Shown one piece after another: positions 34,500 to 43,240 of a stretch of 64,000 nucleotides of DNA (the stretch's first letter is position 1; each line of letters begins with the position of its first letter). The notes below the pieces were generated by a model, which searched no databases, was not told the origin of the DNA, and saw nothing but the letters and a program-made list of their open reading frames with translations. The position numbers and the translations under genes were made by a program. Source of the DNA: Sphingomonas sp. (GTDB taxonomy: Bacteria; Pseudomonadota; Alphaproteobacteria; Sphingomonadales; Sphingomonadaceae); the NCBI RefSeq assembly GCF_030145815.1, contig NZ_JAIXHL010000023.1, forward strand, positions 1 to 64,000, read 5' to 3'.

Positions 34500-36097
34500 A
34501 ACAGGCTCGCATGGCGGTGCGCGAGGTGCGTCATCGCCGCCTCCGCCGCGCGCACGCCGTGATAATGCGCCTCTTCGAATAGCGAGAGGCCGCTGAGATC
34601 GCTATGCGCGGACCAGATCGGCGCGGCGTCGCTGCCCCCGGCACGGCGCAGAAAGCCCGGCGTCGGTCGCGCCATCGCATGTCCCCAGCGCCACAGGTCG
34701 ATGCGCTGGATCGCGCCGTCCAGCTCAGGGTTGGTGGCGAGCAGGTCATCGCGCACGATGCGCTTCCAATCCTCCGCCGGGCGCTCGACCAGCAACCGCC
34801 GTGCCGCCGCCGGAGCCATGTCCGAGAGCGGGAGATACCAGGTGAGGACGGTCGCGCCCGGAATTGCGGCCGGCCCCTGATGCGTCGCCACGACATAGCC
34901 GAGCGACTGGCTGCTCGCCGAAACATTGTCCCAGGCGAGCGGCACTCCGCGTCCCGTGGGCAGCCGATCGACCGTGACATTGGCGACCAGCCAAGGTGCG
35001 TAGCTCAGGTCAGGGTCGGGCGCGACATCGCGACAGATGCGCGCCGCGACGAAGTGCGGCATGGCGAGGATCGCGGCGCGGCTGTGAAAGCGGATCGTCT
35101 CCCCCGCTGCCGCGTCGAAACAATCGGCCTCAACCCCCTCCCCGCGCCGCGCGACGCGGTGGACGATCATGCCGGGCCGGATGCGATTCCCACAGCGCCG
35201 TGCCATCGCCTGGGTCAACCGGGCATTGCCCTCGGGCCAGGTCAGTTCATTGCCACCAGCGCCGTCGGCGGCCCAACCGCGGCGGCTCGCAAAATAATGG
35301 ATGCCGGCCCAGGCGGAAACTTCGCCTGGCTCGGTCCCGTAATCGTCGCGCATCGCATAGCGGACATGACCGCGCAGCACCGGCGAGCGCCAGCCGCGCG
35401 CGTCGAGCCACGCGGCGAAGCTCTGCGTGTCGAGCGCGCGTAGATCGGGATCGGTCGAGCTATAGGCCATCGGCACCGCAAAGGCGGGTTTGCCGTCGCG
35501 GCCAATCTGGCGCGAGAACGCCGCCATCGCATCCTCGAACGCGCGCACATCGGCTTCGTCCTGCGGCGACAGGCCGGTGCGGGGGATCAGCCCTTCATGC
35601 CAGCGGCCCTGCCAGAAGATCCGTTCCTGCAGGTCGGCGCAGAGTTGGGCGGGGTCATAGACCGGCACGCCGTCACGCTCGCCGGTGATCATGCCGAACT
35701 CGCGCAACATGCTGCGCAGCGCGCCCGCCTCACGATTGGGGACCGGCAGGTAATGCGCGCCGAGCGGATAGGCGGAGACCGCATTGCGACCGGCGCGGGC
35801 GTTGCCGCCGACCTGATCCTCAAGCTCGACGAGCATGAACTGGTCGAAGCCGGCATCCATCAGCCGCCATCCGGCGGCCAGCCCGGCAACGCCGCCGCCC
35901 GCGATCAGCAGATCGACCTGCTCCTCGCGCGCAGGCGAAGGAAAGCCGCCGTCGCGCAACCGGTGGCCGCGCGCCATGTCCGCGCCGTCGAGGCCGCCCG
36001 GCGGCAGCGGCGCAGCGCGGGTCAGGGCGAACGCGCCACCCGCTGCACAGGCCGCCACCGCGCCTGCACCGAGCAGGGTGCGGCGATCAGCTCTCAT
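34496..36097 (-). CDS. exported FAD-dependent amine oxidoreductase
   Basis: 533 residues. The N-terminus has a twin-arginine-type signal (RRTLLGAGAVAACAAGG), so it is probably folded before export. A Rossmann FAD motif LLIAGGGVAGLAAGWRL starts near residue 64, with ELEDQVGGNA as the second nucleotide-binding strand, and a C-terminal region like monoamine/polyamine oxidases and phytoene desaturases. Sitting between spermidine synthase and AdoMet decarboxylase, the substrate may be a polyamine or a polyamine-modified product; this is inferred from context only. Overlaps both neighbours. Confidence 0.75.
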   Translation of the reverse strand: MRADRRTLLGAGAVAACAAGGAFALTRAAPLPPGGLDGADMARGHRLRDGGFPSPAREEQVDLLIAGGGVAGLAAGWRLMDAGFDQFMLVELEDQVGGNARAGRNAVSAYPLGAHYLPVPNREAGALRSMLREFGMITGERDGVPVYDPAQLCADLQERIFWQGRWHEGLIPRTGLSPQDEADVRAFEDAMAAFSRQIGRDGKPAFAVPMAYSSTDPDLRALDTQSFAAWLDARGWRSPVLRGHVRYAMRDDYGTEPGEVSAWAGIHYFASRRGWAADGAGGNELTWPEGNARLTQAMARRCGNRIRPGMIVHRVARRGEGVEADCFDAAAGETIRFHSRAAILAMPHFVAARICRDVAPDPDLSYAPWLVANVTVDRLPTGRGVPLAWDNVSASSQSLGYVVATHQGPAAIPGATVLTWYLPLSDMAPAAARRLLVERPAEDWKRIVRDDLLATNPELDGAIQRIDLWRWGHAMARPTPGFLRRAGGSDAAPIWSAHSDLSGLSLFEEAHYHGVRAAEAAMTHLAHRHASLL

Positions 36098-37619
36098 AGC
36101 GTGCCCAAGCCTTGCCGAACTCGCGCACCAGGATTTGGTTGTCGAGCCGGTTCACCTCGGCCGGACGCCGCGCCATGTCGGGCGGAAACGCGAAGAGCTG
36201 GCGCTCGACCGCCGGGGTCAGGAACCGCCCGCGCGGAAAGCGGCCGTCAGCAGGAATCGTGCCCGCCGATGCGAGGATGAAGCCCCATTCACCGAAACTC
36301 GGCACATAGGCATGGTAGGGCCGCGTGGTCAGCCCCGCCGCCTCCATCGTCGCGGCGACCGTCCAATAGGCTTGTGGCGCGACCAGTGGCGATGTGCTCT
36401 GCACCGCGACCATCGCGCCGGGGGCGAGCAGACGGACAAGGCTGCGGTAGAAGGTTTCGGTGTAGAGCTTGCCCACCGAGAAATCGACCGGGTCGGGAAA
36501 GTCGACGATCACCGCGTCGTAACGCCCCGTGGCCTCACGCACCCAGCGGAAGCCATCGGCATTGACCACGGTCAGGCGCTTGTCGGTCAGCGCGCCGCCG
36601 TTCAGCCGCGTGAGAAAGCCGCTCCGTGCGAAGAGCTTGGTCATCGCCGGGTCGAGATCGACCAGGGTCACGCGTTCGACCGAGGGGTAGCGCAGCACCT
36701 CCCGTGCCGCGAGCCCGTCGCCGCCGCCCAGGATCAGCACGTTGCGCGGGCTGGCCACCCGCCCCATCGCCGGATGCACCAGCGCCTCGTGATAGCGATA
36801 TTCGTCGCGCGACGAGAATTGCAGATTGCCGTTGAGATAGAGGCGCAGATCGTCGTCGCGGCGGGTGAGGACGATGCGCTGGAACCGGCTCGATTCGGCG
36901 TAGATGACGGGCTCGGCATAGCTCGCAACCTCGGCCCATTTCTGCAGCCGCTCCGCGCCCGCGAACCCGGCGGCGAGCGCGATCAGGATCACAACTGCCA
37001 CCGCCTTTTCCAGCCCCAGCCGCGCCGCGCGCGGGAGCGTCAGCAGCAGCGCCAGCGCGACGGCGGCATTGGCAAATCCGAACAGGAAGCCGGTGCGGAT
37101 CATGCCGAGATGCGGCATCAGCACGAGCGGGAACAGCAAAGACGCCGCGAGCGCGCCGACATAGTCAAAGGTCAGGACGTTCGACACGACCTCCCGGAAA
37201 TCATAGCCGCGCAGGATGCGGATCAGCAGCGGGATTTCGAGCCCGACGAGAAAGCCGATCGCCAGCACGATGCTGTACAGCGCAACGCGGAAATGATCGA
37301 CCAGCGGGAACAGCAGAAACAAGGCCGCCGCGGAAAAGCCGCCGAGGATCGCGATCAGCAGTTCGACCCGCACGAACAGGCGCAGTTCGTCACGCTTCAC
37401 ATAGCGCGAGCACCAGCTGCCGATCCCCATCGCAAACAGATAGCTGCCGATGACGGTCGAAAATTGCGTGACGCTGTCGCCGAGCAGATAGCTCGCCAGC
37501 GTGCTCGCCAGCAGCTCGTAGACTAGGCCACAGGTCGCGACCACGAAAGCCGATGCGAGCAGCGCCGCGCCGGGCGCCGTGGGCTTGCGCAACTGGGGTG
37601 ACGGATCGCCCTCAGCCAT
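36087..37619 (-). CDS. membrane-anchored spermidine synthase-like aminopropyltransferase
   Basis: 510 residues from ATG 37619, which overlaps the DUF350 stop by 8 bases; an in-frame start at 37688 would add 23 Arg-rich residues. The N-terminal half has about seven membrane segments (residues about 15-215). The C-terminal half is a SpeE fold with GGGDGLAAREVLRYP and the acidic VTLVDLDPAM, then VDFPDPVDFSVGKLY. Soluble SpeE is about 290 residues, so this is the membrane-fused form. It would add aminopropyl groups at the membrane using the SpeH product. Confidence 0.87.
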   Translation of the reverse strand: MAEGDPSPQLRKPTAPGAALLASAFVVATCGLVYELLASTLASYLLGDSVTQFSTVIGSYLFAMGIGSWCSRYVKRDELRLFVRVELLIAILGGFSAAALFLLFPLVDHFRVALYSIVLAIGFLVGLEIPLLIRILRGYDFREVVSNVLTFDYVGALAASLLFPLVLMPHLGMIRTGFLFGFANAAVALALLLTLPRAARLGLEKAVAVVILIALAAGFAGAERLQKWAEVASYAEPVIYAESSRFQRIVLTRRDDDLRLYLNGNLQFSSRDEYRYHEALVHPAMGRVASPRNVLILGGGDGLAAREVLRYPSVERVTLVDLDPAMTKLFARSGFLTRLNGGALTDKRLTVVNADGFRWVREATGRYDAVIVDFPDPVDFSVGKLYTETFYRSLVRLLAPGAMVAVQSTSPLVAPQAYWTVAATMEAAGLTTRPYHAYVPSFGEWGFILASAGTIPADGRFPRGRFLTPAVERQLFAFPPDMARRPAEVNRLDNQILVREFGKAWARYES

Positions 37620-37824
37620 GAATGGCGGCGGCGACGATAATCGCCAGCCCGATCGCGACCGCGCCGGCAAAGATCGCGACCGCGACATTCTGCTTCTTCT
37701 CGATCTCGTCCCACAACTTGCCCGGCGTGAGCACGTCGAGGATCACGAAACCGACGACGAAGACGACGATGCCCACGGCGGCATAGAGGATGGTGGCGAG
37801 AAATGCGGGAAGGGTGGTGACCAT
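37612..37824 (-). CDS. DUF350 family membrane protein
   Basis: 70 residues with two membrane helices (about 8-30 and 48-68) around a short charged loop (LTPGKLWDEIEKKQN), the DUF350/YjfL unit. Proteins with it are often encoded beside spermidine-synthase-like and SPFH genes, as here, and are thought to be part of a membrane stress system; biochemical role unknown. ATG 37824. Confidence 0.85.
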   Translation of the reverse strand: MVTTLPAFLATILYAAVGIVVFVVGFVILDVLTPGKLWDEIEKKQNVAVAIFAGAVAIGLAIIVAAAIHG

Positions 37825-37833
37825 GAGCGTCTC

Positions 37834-37980
37834 CTATTTATGGGTGGGGCCATAAGCGCCGGCGCGCGCGGCGCTGCGCCCGCCCTGCGCGAAGGGCGAA
37901 TAGCCGAAGATGGCGGTGACGATGAACAGCGCCGCGACGCACAGGCACCACAGGCCGAAGAAGAAGCTGCCGCGGGTCAT
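37834..37980 (-). CDS. 48-residue single-span membrane protein
   Basis: Small gene from ATG 37980 to TAG 37836-37834. It encodes one hydrophobic segment (FFFGLWCLCVAALFIVTAIF, residues 6-25) and a short polar tail ending YGPTHK. Start overlaps the DUF4178 stop by ATGA and the end lies 9 bases before the DUF350 ATG, so it is clearly built into the operon despite its size. No family recognised. Confidence 0.75.
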   Translation of the reverse strand: MTRGSFFFGLWCLCVAALFIVTAIFGYSPFAQGGRSAARAGAYGPTHK

Positions 37981-39326
37981 TCGCTTTCCTTGAACAGGGC
38001 GGCGACCCCGATCGGGTCGTAATCGCTCTCTGCCTGCCGTGCCTGTTCGAACCGGACATGGCGGGCAAGGCCCCAGAGCAGGGGAATCGCGATCAGGGCC
38101 AGCGCGAGGAGGAGGTTGGAGAAGAACACCCCGCCGCGCCGTACCTCGACCACCACTTCGGGCGCGTCACTGGTCGCAAGCCAGTCAGCCTGGCCCCAGC
38201 CGCCGGGATTGTTCGCAATCCAGCGATTGCCGCGATAGTCGATCACCAGATCATAGGTGCCGCGCGGCACGCTCGCGATCGAGATTTCGGATTCGCGCGA
38301 TCCTTCGCTCCAGTCGCCTTCATCATCCCGGCCCGAATAGCGTTCGGCGACGCCATAGGCTTCATAGACGCGTTGGGTGGTGCGATCGACCAGCGCGTAA
38401 TCGAGATCGACCCAGCCATTTTCGAGCCGGGGGACGCGTGCACGCAGCTCTACCCGCTGCCAGGGCTGGTCGAACGTCACCGATCCGACCGTCACCGACT
38501 GGGCGCTGCCGTCGCGCGCGATGGGCAGCGTGCCGATATCGCTCCAGCGCCCACCGCCCATGAAGATCGACACGACGACCAGAAACGCCATCGCGGCCAA
38601 CCCCAGCTTGACGCAGGTCGACAGCCAGCCGGCATGCGGCGACACCATGTGCGGCGGAGGCGGCCAGGGATGGCGCTCCGCCTCCACTCCGAAGGCGTCC
38701 TCGATCTCGCGCGGGGCGAGCAGCCGGGCGACCGACCAGCTCACTTCCTTCGCGTTCGCCTCGCGCGACAGCGTCCAGCCGGGCGCAGCCCATTCGGAGG
38801 TGATCACCTGTTCCCCGATCGCGACGCGCCAATAGAATTCGCCGAGCACGCCATCGACCCGCGCCTCACGCTCCTTAAAGAAGCGGCGAAAATGGCGGCC
38901 CCCGGCGCTCAGCGTGTCATAGGTCACGAAATTCGGCGTCGCGGTGAGCTGTTCGCCCAGGCTCCAGCTCTGGCCGTCGAAGATCAGCCAGCGATAGCCG
39001 TGATACGGGTTGAACAGCAGATATTCTTCCCACGGATAGGATCCGTTCATAGACCGCGCGAGCCAGCCGATCGCCTCCCACTCGATGCCGTCAAGCGTGC
39101 CGCGCGTGCCGAGCGGAATATCGAGCGCGCGCGTCATTTCGGCATAGCGCGTGACCAGCTTCACCAGCGGATCGGCGACGTCGAGGATGCTCCCGCACGA
39201 TGGACAGCCCGCCGTAACCGAATAGCCCGCCGCGCGCAGCGTCACCGCCGACCCACATGCGGGGCAGCTCAGCGCGCGCACCGCCGGTGCAGGCGGCGGG
39301 GCGATGGTGTTGGGCTCAGCCGGCAT
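37977..39326 (-). CDS. DUF4178 protein with zinc ribbon and two membrane spans
   Basis: 449 residues from ATG 39326 (an in-frame ATG at 39347 would add seven). A CPACGS...CPSCGS zinc ribbon near residues 22-52 is followed by the DUF4178 barrel (IEWEAIGWLARSMNGSYPWEEYLLFNP) and membrane segments near 256-274 and the C-terminus (LLLALALIAIPLLWGLA). Overlaps its neighbours by 11 and 4 bases. DUF4178 proteins accompany SPFH and polyamine genes; function unknown. Confidence 0.82.
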   Translation of the reverse strand: MPAEPNTIAPPPAPAVRALSCPACGSAVTLRAAGYSVTAGCPSCGSILDVADPLVKLVTRYAEMTRALDIPLGTRGTLDGIEWEAIGWLARSMNGSYPWEEYLLFNPYHGYRWLIFDGQSWSLGEQLTATPNFVTYDTLSAGGRHFRRFFKEREARVDGVLGEFYWRVAIGEQVITSEWAAPGWTLSREANAKEVSWSVARLLAPREIEDAFGVEAERHPWPPPPHMVSPHAGWLSTCVKLGLAAMAFLVVVSIFMGGGRWSDIGTLPIARDGSAQSVTVGSVTFDQPWQRVELRARVPRLENGWVDLDYALVDRTTQRVYEAYGVAERYSGRDDEGDWSEGSRESEISIASVPRGTYDLVIDYRGNRWIANNPGGWGQADWLATSDAPEVVVEVRRGGVFFSNLLLALALIAIPLLWGLARHVRFEQARQAESDYDPIGVAALFKESE

Positions 39327-39990
39327 AGTCGGGCAGGCTCCATCCATCGAACCGGCGCAGCCCGCGCGGGGCCAGCTCGGCCAGCGTCACATAGCGTCCG
39401 GTATAGAAGGTCGCGCTCGCGCCATCACGCTGCAATGACACGCACTCGCCGCCCGGCCCTTTCAGGTCGACGCTGTACACCCGCCAGCCAGGCGGCGCGG
39501 TGAAGGGCAGCTCGCCCTCCGCCGCGATGCAAAGCACGTCGCGCGCATCGGCGACGTGCATCTTGACCCCGCCAATCTCGGCGGTGGTTCCGGGCACCGC
39601 CTCGCCTCCGCCGATTACGTCGCGCAGCACCTTTGCGCGGGCAGTCTTAAGCGGCGCCTCGCGCAGCAGCATGAACTGCCCCATCGCCTCGCCCAGCCAG
39701 CCATGGCCACCATCGTCGAGCAGCATCAGCCATTCGTTCCACGCGCCATCGGTCCATGCCCAGCGGACGCGACCGATCACCTGAAAGCCGATGCCGTCCG
39801 CCAGGCCGCGCATGCCGATCGTCACCGGACTGACGTCGAACGGCAGCACCGCCGCCTCCCCCACCGCGCGCACGCCGTCATCGCTGCGCACCAGCATCGT
39901 CTGGCAATAATCGCAGATGCGGCACGGCAGTGCCGCCGAGCGGAACACGGCGTCGGCGCCGCAATTGGGACAGGCGATCGTCAAGCCCAT
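39316..39990 (-). CDS. DUF4178 protein with zinc ribbon, soluble
   Basis: 224 residues. CPNCG...CRICDYC zinc ribbon at 8-29, then a single DUF4178 barrel (MRGLADGIGFQVIGRVRWAW; NEWLMLLDDGGHGWLGEA). No membrane segment. It is a shorter paralogue of the next gene and lies 5 bases after the SPFH gene, so the two are probably partners. Confidence 0.82.
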   Translation of the reverse strand: MGLTIACPNCGADAVFRSAALPCRICDYCQTMLVRSDDGVRAVGEAAVLPFDVSPVTIGMRGLADGIGFQVIGRVRWAWTDGAWNEWLMLLDDGGHGWLGEAMGQFMLLREAPLKTARAKVLRDVIGGGEAVPGTTAEIGGVKMHVADARDVLCIAAEGELPFTAPPGWRVYSVDLKGPGGECVSLQRDGASATFYTGRYVTLAELAPRGLRRFDGWSLPDYAG

Positions 39991-39995
39991 CGCGT

Positions 39996-40988
39996 TTAGC
40001 GGATGCGTCCGAGCAGTTCGGCCTTCTTGGTGTCGAACTCGGTCTGGCTGATCGCGCCGATGGTCAGCAATTTGTGCAGCTTCTCGATCTGCGCAAACGC
40101 ATCCTCACCGCCGCCTGGTGCGGCAGCAGTTGGAGCGCCGGTCATCCCCGCCGCCATCTGCTGCCCGATCGCAAAGCCGGCCGCTGCGCCCGCCCCGGCG
40201 CCGGCGACGCCGCCCGACTGGCCGGCCGCCGTTTCGATCGCCTGCGCACTCTGAAACCGCACGAAGCGGTCAAGGTCGCCGACGACGCGCATCGAACTCG
40301 ACTTGTCGAGCATTGCCTGGACGTCTTCGGGCAGCGACAGGCTTTCGACGAAGAAGCTGGTGCAGGTCAGACCCCATTGCGCGAACGCTGGTTCGACCGC
40401 TGCGCGCAATTGTTCAGACAGCGCAGCCTGATTGGCGGCAAGGTCAAGAAACGCGATTTCACCCCCGCCAAGGCCGGTCGCAAGCGCGGTCGCGATCGCC
40501 GCGCGCAGCTGTGGCTCCAGGTCGGTGGTGGTGAGCTTGTCGAGCGAGCCCATCATCTTGACCGCGAACACGGCGACATCTTCGACCCGGAAGCTGTAGC
40601 TGCCGAACGCGCGCACACGCAGCGGGCCGAATTCCTTGTCGCGCACCGTGATCGGCTGCTGCGTCCCCCATTTGAGGCCGGTCTGCTCCTTCTGCGAAAA
40701 GAAATAGACGTCGGACTTGAATGGCGCGGAAAAGCCCTTGTCCCAGTGCAGCAGCGAGGTGAGGACCGGGAGGTTGGCGGTTTCGAGCGTGTGCAGCCCA
40801 GGCAGAAAGGCGTCGGCCAGCACCCCTTCATTATAGAACATCGCGGTCTGCCCGCTGCGCACAGTCAGCTGCGCGCCATTCTGGATCTCGCGGTCCTGCA
40901 TCGGGTAGCGGATGGCGAGAACGCCTGGCTCGTCCACCCAGTCGATGACATCGACGAACTGCTTGGACAGAAAATCGAAAATACCCAT
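39996..40988 (-). CDS. SPFH-domain protein with C-terminal SHOCT-like motif
   Basis: 330 residues; first gene of the operon, ATG 40988 with GGGAGG 5 bases upstream. The N-terminus (DFLSKQFVDVIDWVDEPGVLAIRYP) and the long middle domain match the virion-core/YdjI-type SPFH family. A Gly/Ala-rich linker (about 240-290) leads to a short SHOCT-like helix pair (IEKLHKLLTIGAISQTEFD). It probably assembles as a membrane-edge scaffold for the DUF4178/DUF350 proteins. Confidence 0.85.
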   Translation of the reverse strand: MGIFDFLSKQFVDVIDWVDEPGVLAIRYPMQDREIQNGAQLTVRSGQTAMFYNEGVLADAFLPGLHTLETANLPVLTSLLHWDKGFSAPFKSDVYFFSQKEQTGLKWGTQQPITVRDKEFGPLRVRAFGSYSFRVEDVAVFAVKMMGSLDKLTTTDLEPQLRAAIATALATGLGGGEIAFLDLAANQAALSEQLRAAVEPAFAQWGLTCTSFFVESLSLPEDVQAMLDKSSSMRVVGDLDRFVRFQSAQAIETAAGQSGGVAGAGAGAAAGFAIGQQMAAGMTGAPTAAAPGGGEDAFAQIEKLHKLLTIGAISQTEFDTKKAELLGRIR

Positions 40989-41083
40989 GCGCGCCTCCCT
41001 AAGCCGTTACGCTACAAAGCTTCAGAAGCGACGGGAAGGCGTTTCGGTACGCGCGGCGCAATGGATAGCGCCGAAAGCGTAAC

Positions 41084-41113
41084 GACCCGGACGGTAACGA
41101 TACCGTCCGGGTC
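41084..41113 (-). terminator. perfect 13-bp hairpin after ohr
   Basis: GACCCGGACGGTA (41084-41096) and TACCGTCCGGGTC (41101-41113) pair completely around a 4-base loop, 13 bases after the ohr stop. No good T-run follows on either strand. Best explained as the end of the ohr transcript and as a barrier before the SPFH operon promoter. Confidence 0.65.
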
Positions 41114-41125
41114 ACCGTCGCGGGG

Positions 41126-41557
41126 TCAGGCGCCCTGGGCGATCACCAGGCTGACCGCGATGTTCCCGCGCACTGCGTGGGAATAGGGGCAGACGGTGTC
41201 GGCTTCGGCCACCAGTGCTTCGGCCTCGTCCCGGTTCAAACCGGGCAGCGCGATATCGAGGGTGACGGTCAGACCAAAGCCCTTGTCCGCGCGCGGGCCG
41301 ATGCCGACTGTTGCGCTGACGCTGGCATCGGCGGGCAGGCGGACGTGCTTGCCCTGAGTGCCCACGAACTTCATCGCGCTCAGGAAGCAGGCGGCATAGC
41401 CGGCGGCGAACAGCTGCTCCGGGTTATTGCCCGCGCCATTGCCGCCCAGCTCCTTCGGTGTGGCGAGTGCCACTTCAAAGGTGCCGTCGTCGGTGCGCGC
41501 CGTGCCATCGCGGCCGCCGGTTGCGGTGGCGCGGGTGGAGTAGAGGATCTTCGTCAT
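41126..41557 (-). CDS. ohr: Ohr, organic hydroperoxide resistance peroxidase
   Basis: 143 residues from ATG 41557 (AAAGGA 8 bases upstream; the earlier ATG 41563 is too close). An Ohr/OsmC protein that reduces organic and fatty-acid hydroperoxides with two cysteines, here C57 (GYAACFLSAM) and C123 (ADTVCPYSHA); R16 is in the TATGGRDG motif. Follows the esterase gene by 28 bases, and its regulator gene ohrR is divergent upstream. Confidence 0.95.
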   Translation of the reverse strand: MTKILYSTRATATGGRDGTARTDDGTFEVALATPKELGGNGAGNNPEQLFAAGYAACFLSAMKFVGTQGKHVRLPADASVSATVGIGPRADKGFGLTVTLDIALPGLNRDEAEALVAEADTVCPYSHAVRGNIAVSLVIAQGA

Positions 41558-41585
41558 TGTCATCGTCCTTTCGTTGGGGTGGAAA

Positions 41586-42602
41586 TCAGTTGCCAAAGCT
41601 GCTGCGCAGACGGGCGGCGCCCTGGGCGATGGCGGCGCGCGCCGGTTCGCTGCCCGCCAGTGCATTGAGCATCACGAAATCGTGGATCGTGCCGTTGTAC
41701 CGGGTCACCGCGACCGGCACGCCGGCTTCGATCAGACGGCGGCCATAGGCCTCGCCCTCATCGCGCAGCAGGTCGTTTTCGGCGACGATCACCGTGGCGA
41801 CGGGCAGTCCCCTCAGCTGGTCGAGCGAGGCGCGCAGCGGGAAGGCCAGTACATCCGTGCGCCGGTCGGCGGGGTAGTTTGCCTCCAGGAAGTAATCCAT
41901 CGCGCGACGCGTCAGGAACGGTCCGTTGCCGAATGCGCGATACGAGGCATTGTCCGACACATCGTCGGTCACCGGATAGAAGAGCAGCTGGTGCGCGATC
42001 TTTGGCCCCGCGCGATCCTTTGCCATCATCGTGACCGCAATCGCCATGTTGCCACCGGCGCTGTCCCCCGCCACCGCCAGCCGCGACGGATCGATCCCGA
42101 GCGACGCGCCATGCGTGGCGACATGGTCGAGCGCGGCATAGGCCTGTTCGTTGTTGATCGGGTAACGAACCTCCGGGGCATTGTCATACTCGACGAACAC
42201 CACCGCGGCGCGTGCCTGCACCGCCAGTTCGCGGATCAGGTGATCGTGGGTATTGCGGTCGCCCATCACCCAACCACCGCCATGATAGTAAAGAACCGCG
42301 GGCAGCGCGCCCTTCGCATCGGCGGGGCGGACGATGCGCACGCGGACCTGGCCGGTCGGGCCAATCTTCCACACCAGATCCTGCGTGTTGGTCGCGGCGG
42401 AGGCGGCAACCTTGTCGGCCTGCACGCTCGCCAGGACGGCGCGGGCGTCGGCATAGGGAAGTTCGTAGATCGGCTTTCCGGCAGCGGCGGCAGCGGCGAA
42501 CGCCTTGGCCGACGGTTCGAGCGTCTGCGCCGAAGCGGGGGCAGCCGACAGGGCCAGCAGTGCGGTGGAAGCGAGAGCAGCGAGGCGAGGCATGGTGCGC
42601 AT
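41586..42602 (-). CDS. exported alpha/beta-hydrolase (HSL-type esterase)
   Basis: 338 residues from ATG 42602 (AAAGGA 9 bases upstream). A signal peptide ends at ASAQ (about residue 24). The oxyanion motif is YYHGGGWV, the nucleophile elbow GDSAGGN, the acid lies in VIVAENDLLRDEG and the histidine in NGTIHDFVM: a complete catalytic set of hormone-sensitive-lipase type. It heads the ohr operon, so it may release damaged acyl chains; that is inferred from context only. Confidence 0.85.
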   Translation of the reverse strand: MRTMPRLAALASTALLALSAAPASAQTLEPSAKAFAAAAAAGKPIYELPYADARAVLASVQADKVAASAATNTQDLVWKIGPTGQVRVRIVRPADAKGALPAVLYYHGGGWVMGDRNTHDHLIRELAVQARAAVVFVEYDNAPEVRYPINNEQAYAALDHVATHGASLGIDPSRLAVAGDSAGGNMAIAVTMMAKDRAGPKIAHQLLFYPVTDDVSDNASYRAFGNGPFLTRRAMDYFLEANYPADRRTDVLAFPLRASLDQLRGLPVATVIVAENDLLRDEGEAYGRRLIEAGVPVAVTRYNGTIHDFVMLNALAGSEPARAAIAQGAARLRSSFGN

Positions 42603-42634
42603 GATCAATGGTCCTTTCTATATCGGGCACGATT

Positions 42635-42650
42635 AGATCGTGTGCGATCT
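42635..42650. promoter_or_regulatory. candidate OhrR operator, esterase-ohr side
   Basis: AGATCGTGTGCGATCT is an imperfect palindrome matching the perfect one at 42688-42705 (shared core ATCGTG-CACGAT). It lies 33 bases before the esterase start. A half-similar ATCGGGCACGAT is at 42622-42633. Confidence 0.65.
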
Positions 42651-42687
42651 ACATAGCTGAGCGCGTCGCGCTGTCAACCCTTGCGAT

Positions 42688-42705
42688 TAAATCGTGCACG
42701 ATTTA
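42688..42705. promoter_or_regulatory. candidate OhrR operator, ohrR side (18-bp perfect palindrome)
   Basis: TAAATCGTGCACGATTTA is perfectly symmetrical and ends 10 bases before the ohrR ATG. It is placed to let OhrR repress its own gene, and with the site at 42635-42650 the divergent esterase-ohr unit. Confidence 0.7.
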
Positions 42706-42715
42706 TATTCTCGGC

Positions 42716-43180
42716 ATGACTGACACGCCCCCTGCCGCCCGCGACGGCGACCCCCTCGACCAGTTCCTGTGCTTTTCGGTCTATGCGACCGGGCTGGCGT
42801 TCAACCGCGTGTACAAGCCGCTGCTCGATCGCTTCGGCATCACCTACCCGCAATATCTCGCCCTGGTGGCGTTGCGTGGCCGCAGCGGGCAGACGGTGAG
42901 CGCGCTGGGGGCGCAGCTGCATCTGGAATCGAACACGCTGACGCCGCTGATCAAGCGACTCGAAGCGGCGGGGCTGGTGACCCGGACGCGAGACAAGCAG
43001 GATGAGCGAGTCGTCCGCCTCGCGCTGACCGATGCCGGCTCCACGCTGATCGACGACGCGATCGGTTGCATTCCGGCGGCGATGCTGGAGGCGACCGGAA
43101 TGCAGCCGGAGGAGTTGCAAGGCCTCAACCGCAAGCTCGCCGCATTGGGCGACGCGCTGCGGAGCAACGCGCAACCCTGA
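42716..43180 (+). CDS. ohrR: OhrR, MarR-family organic peroxide sensor
   Basis: 154 residues from ATG 42716. The peroxidatic cysteine is C19 in LDQFLCFSVY, followed by YKPLLDRFGITYPQYL, both typical of OhrR. The winged helix is at about 55-105. A second cysteine at C118 places it with two-cysteine OhrR proteins, which form an intersubunit disulfide on oxidation and leave DNA. Divergent from its target operon. Confidence 0.92.
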   Translation: MTDTPPAARDGDPLDQFLCFSVYATGLAFNRVYKPLLDRFGITYPQYLALVALRGRSGQTVSALGAQLHLESNTLTPLIKRLEAAGLVTRTRDKQDERVVRLALTDAGSTLIDDAIGCIPAAMLEATGMQPEELQGLNRKLAALGDALRSNAQP

Positions 43181-43240
43181 TCTGCAACGCCATGTGACGG
43201 GCTTGCCCAGCGCCGGGCGGATCATGCTATGCAGGACCGC

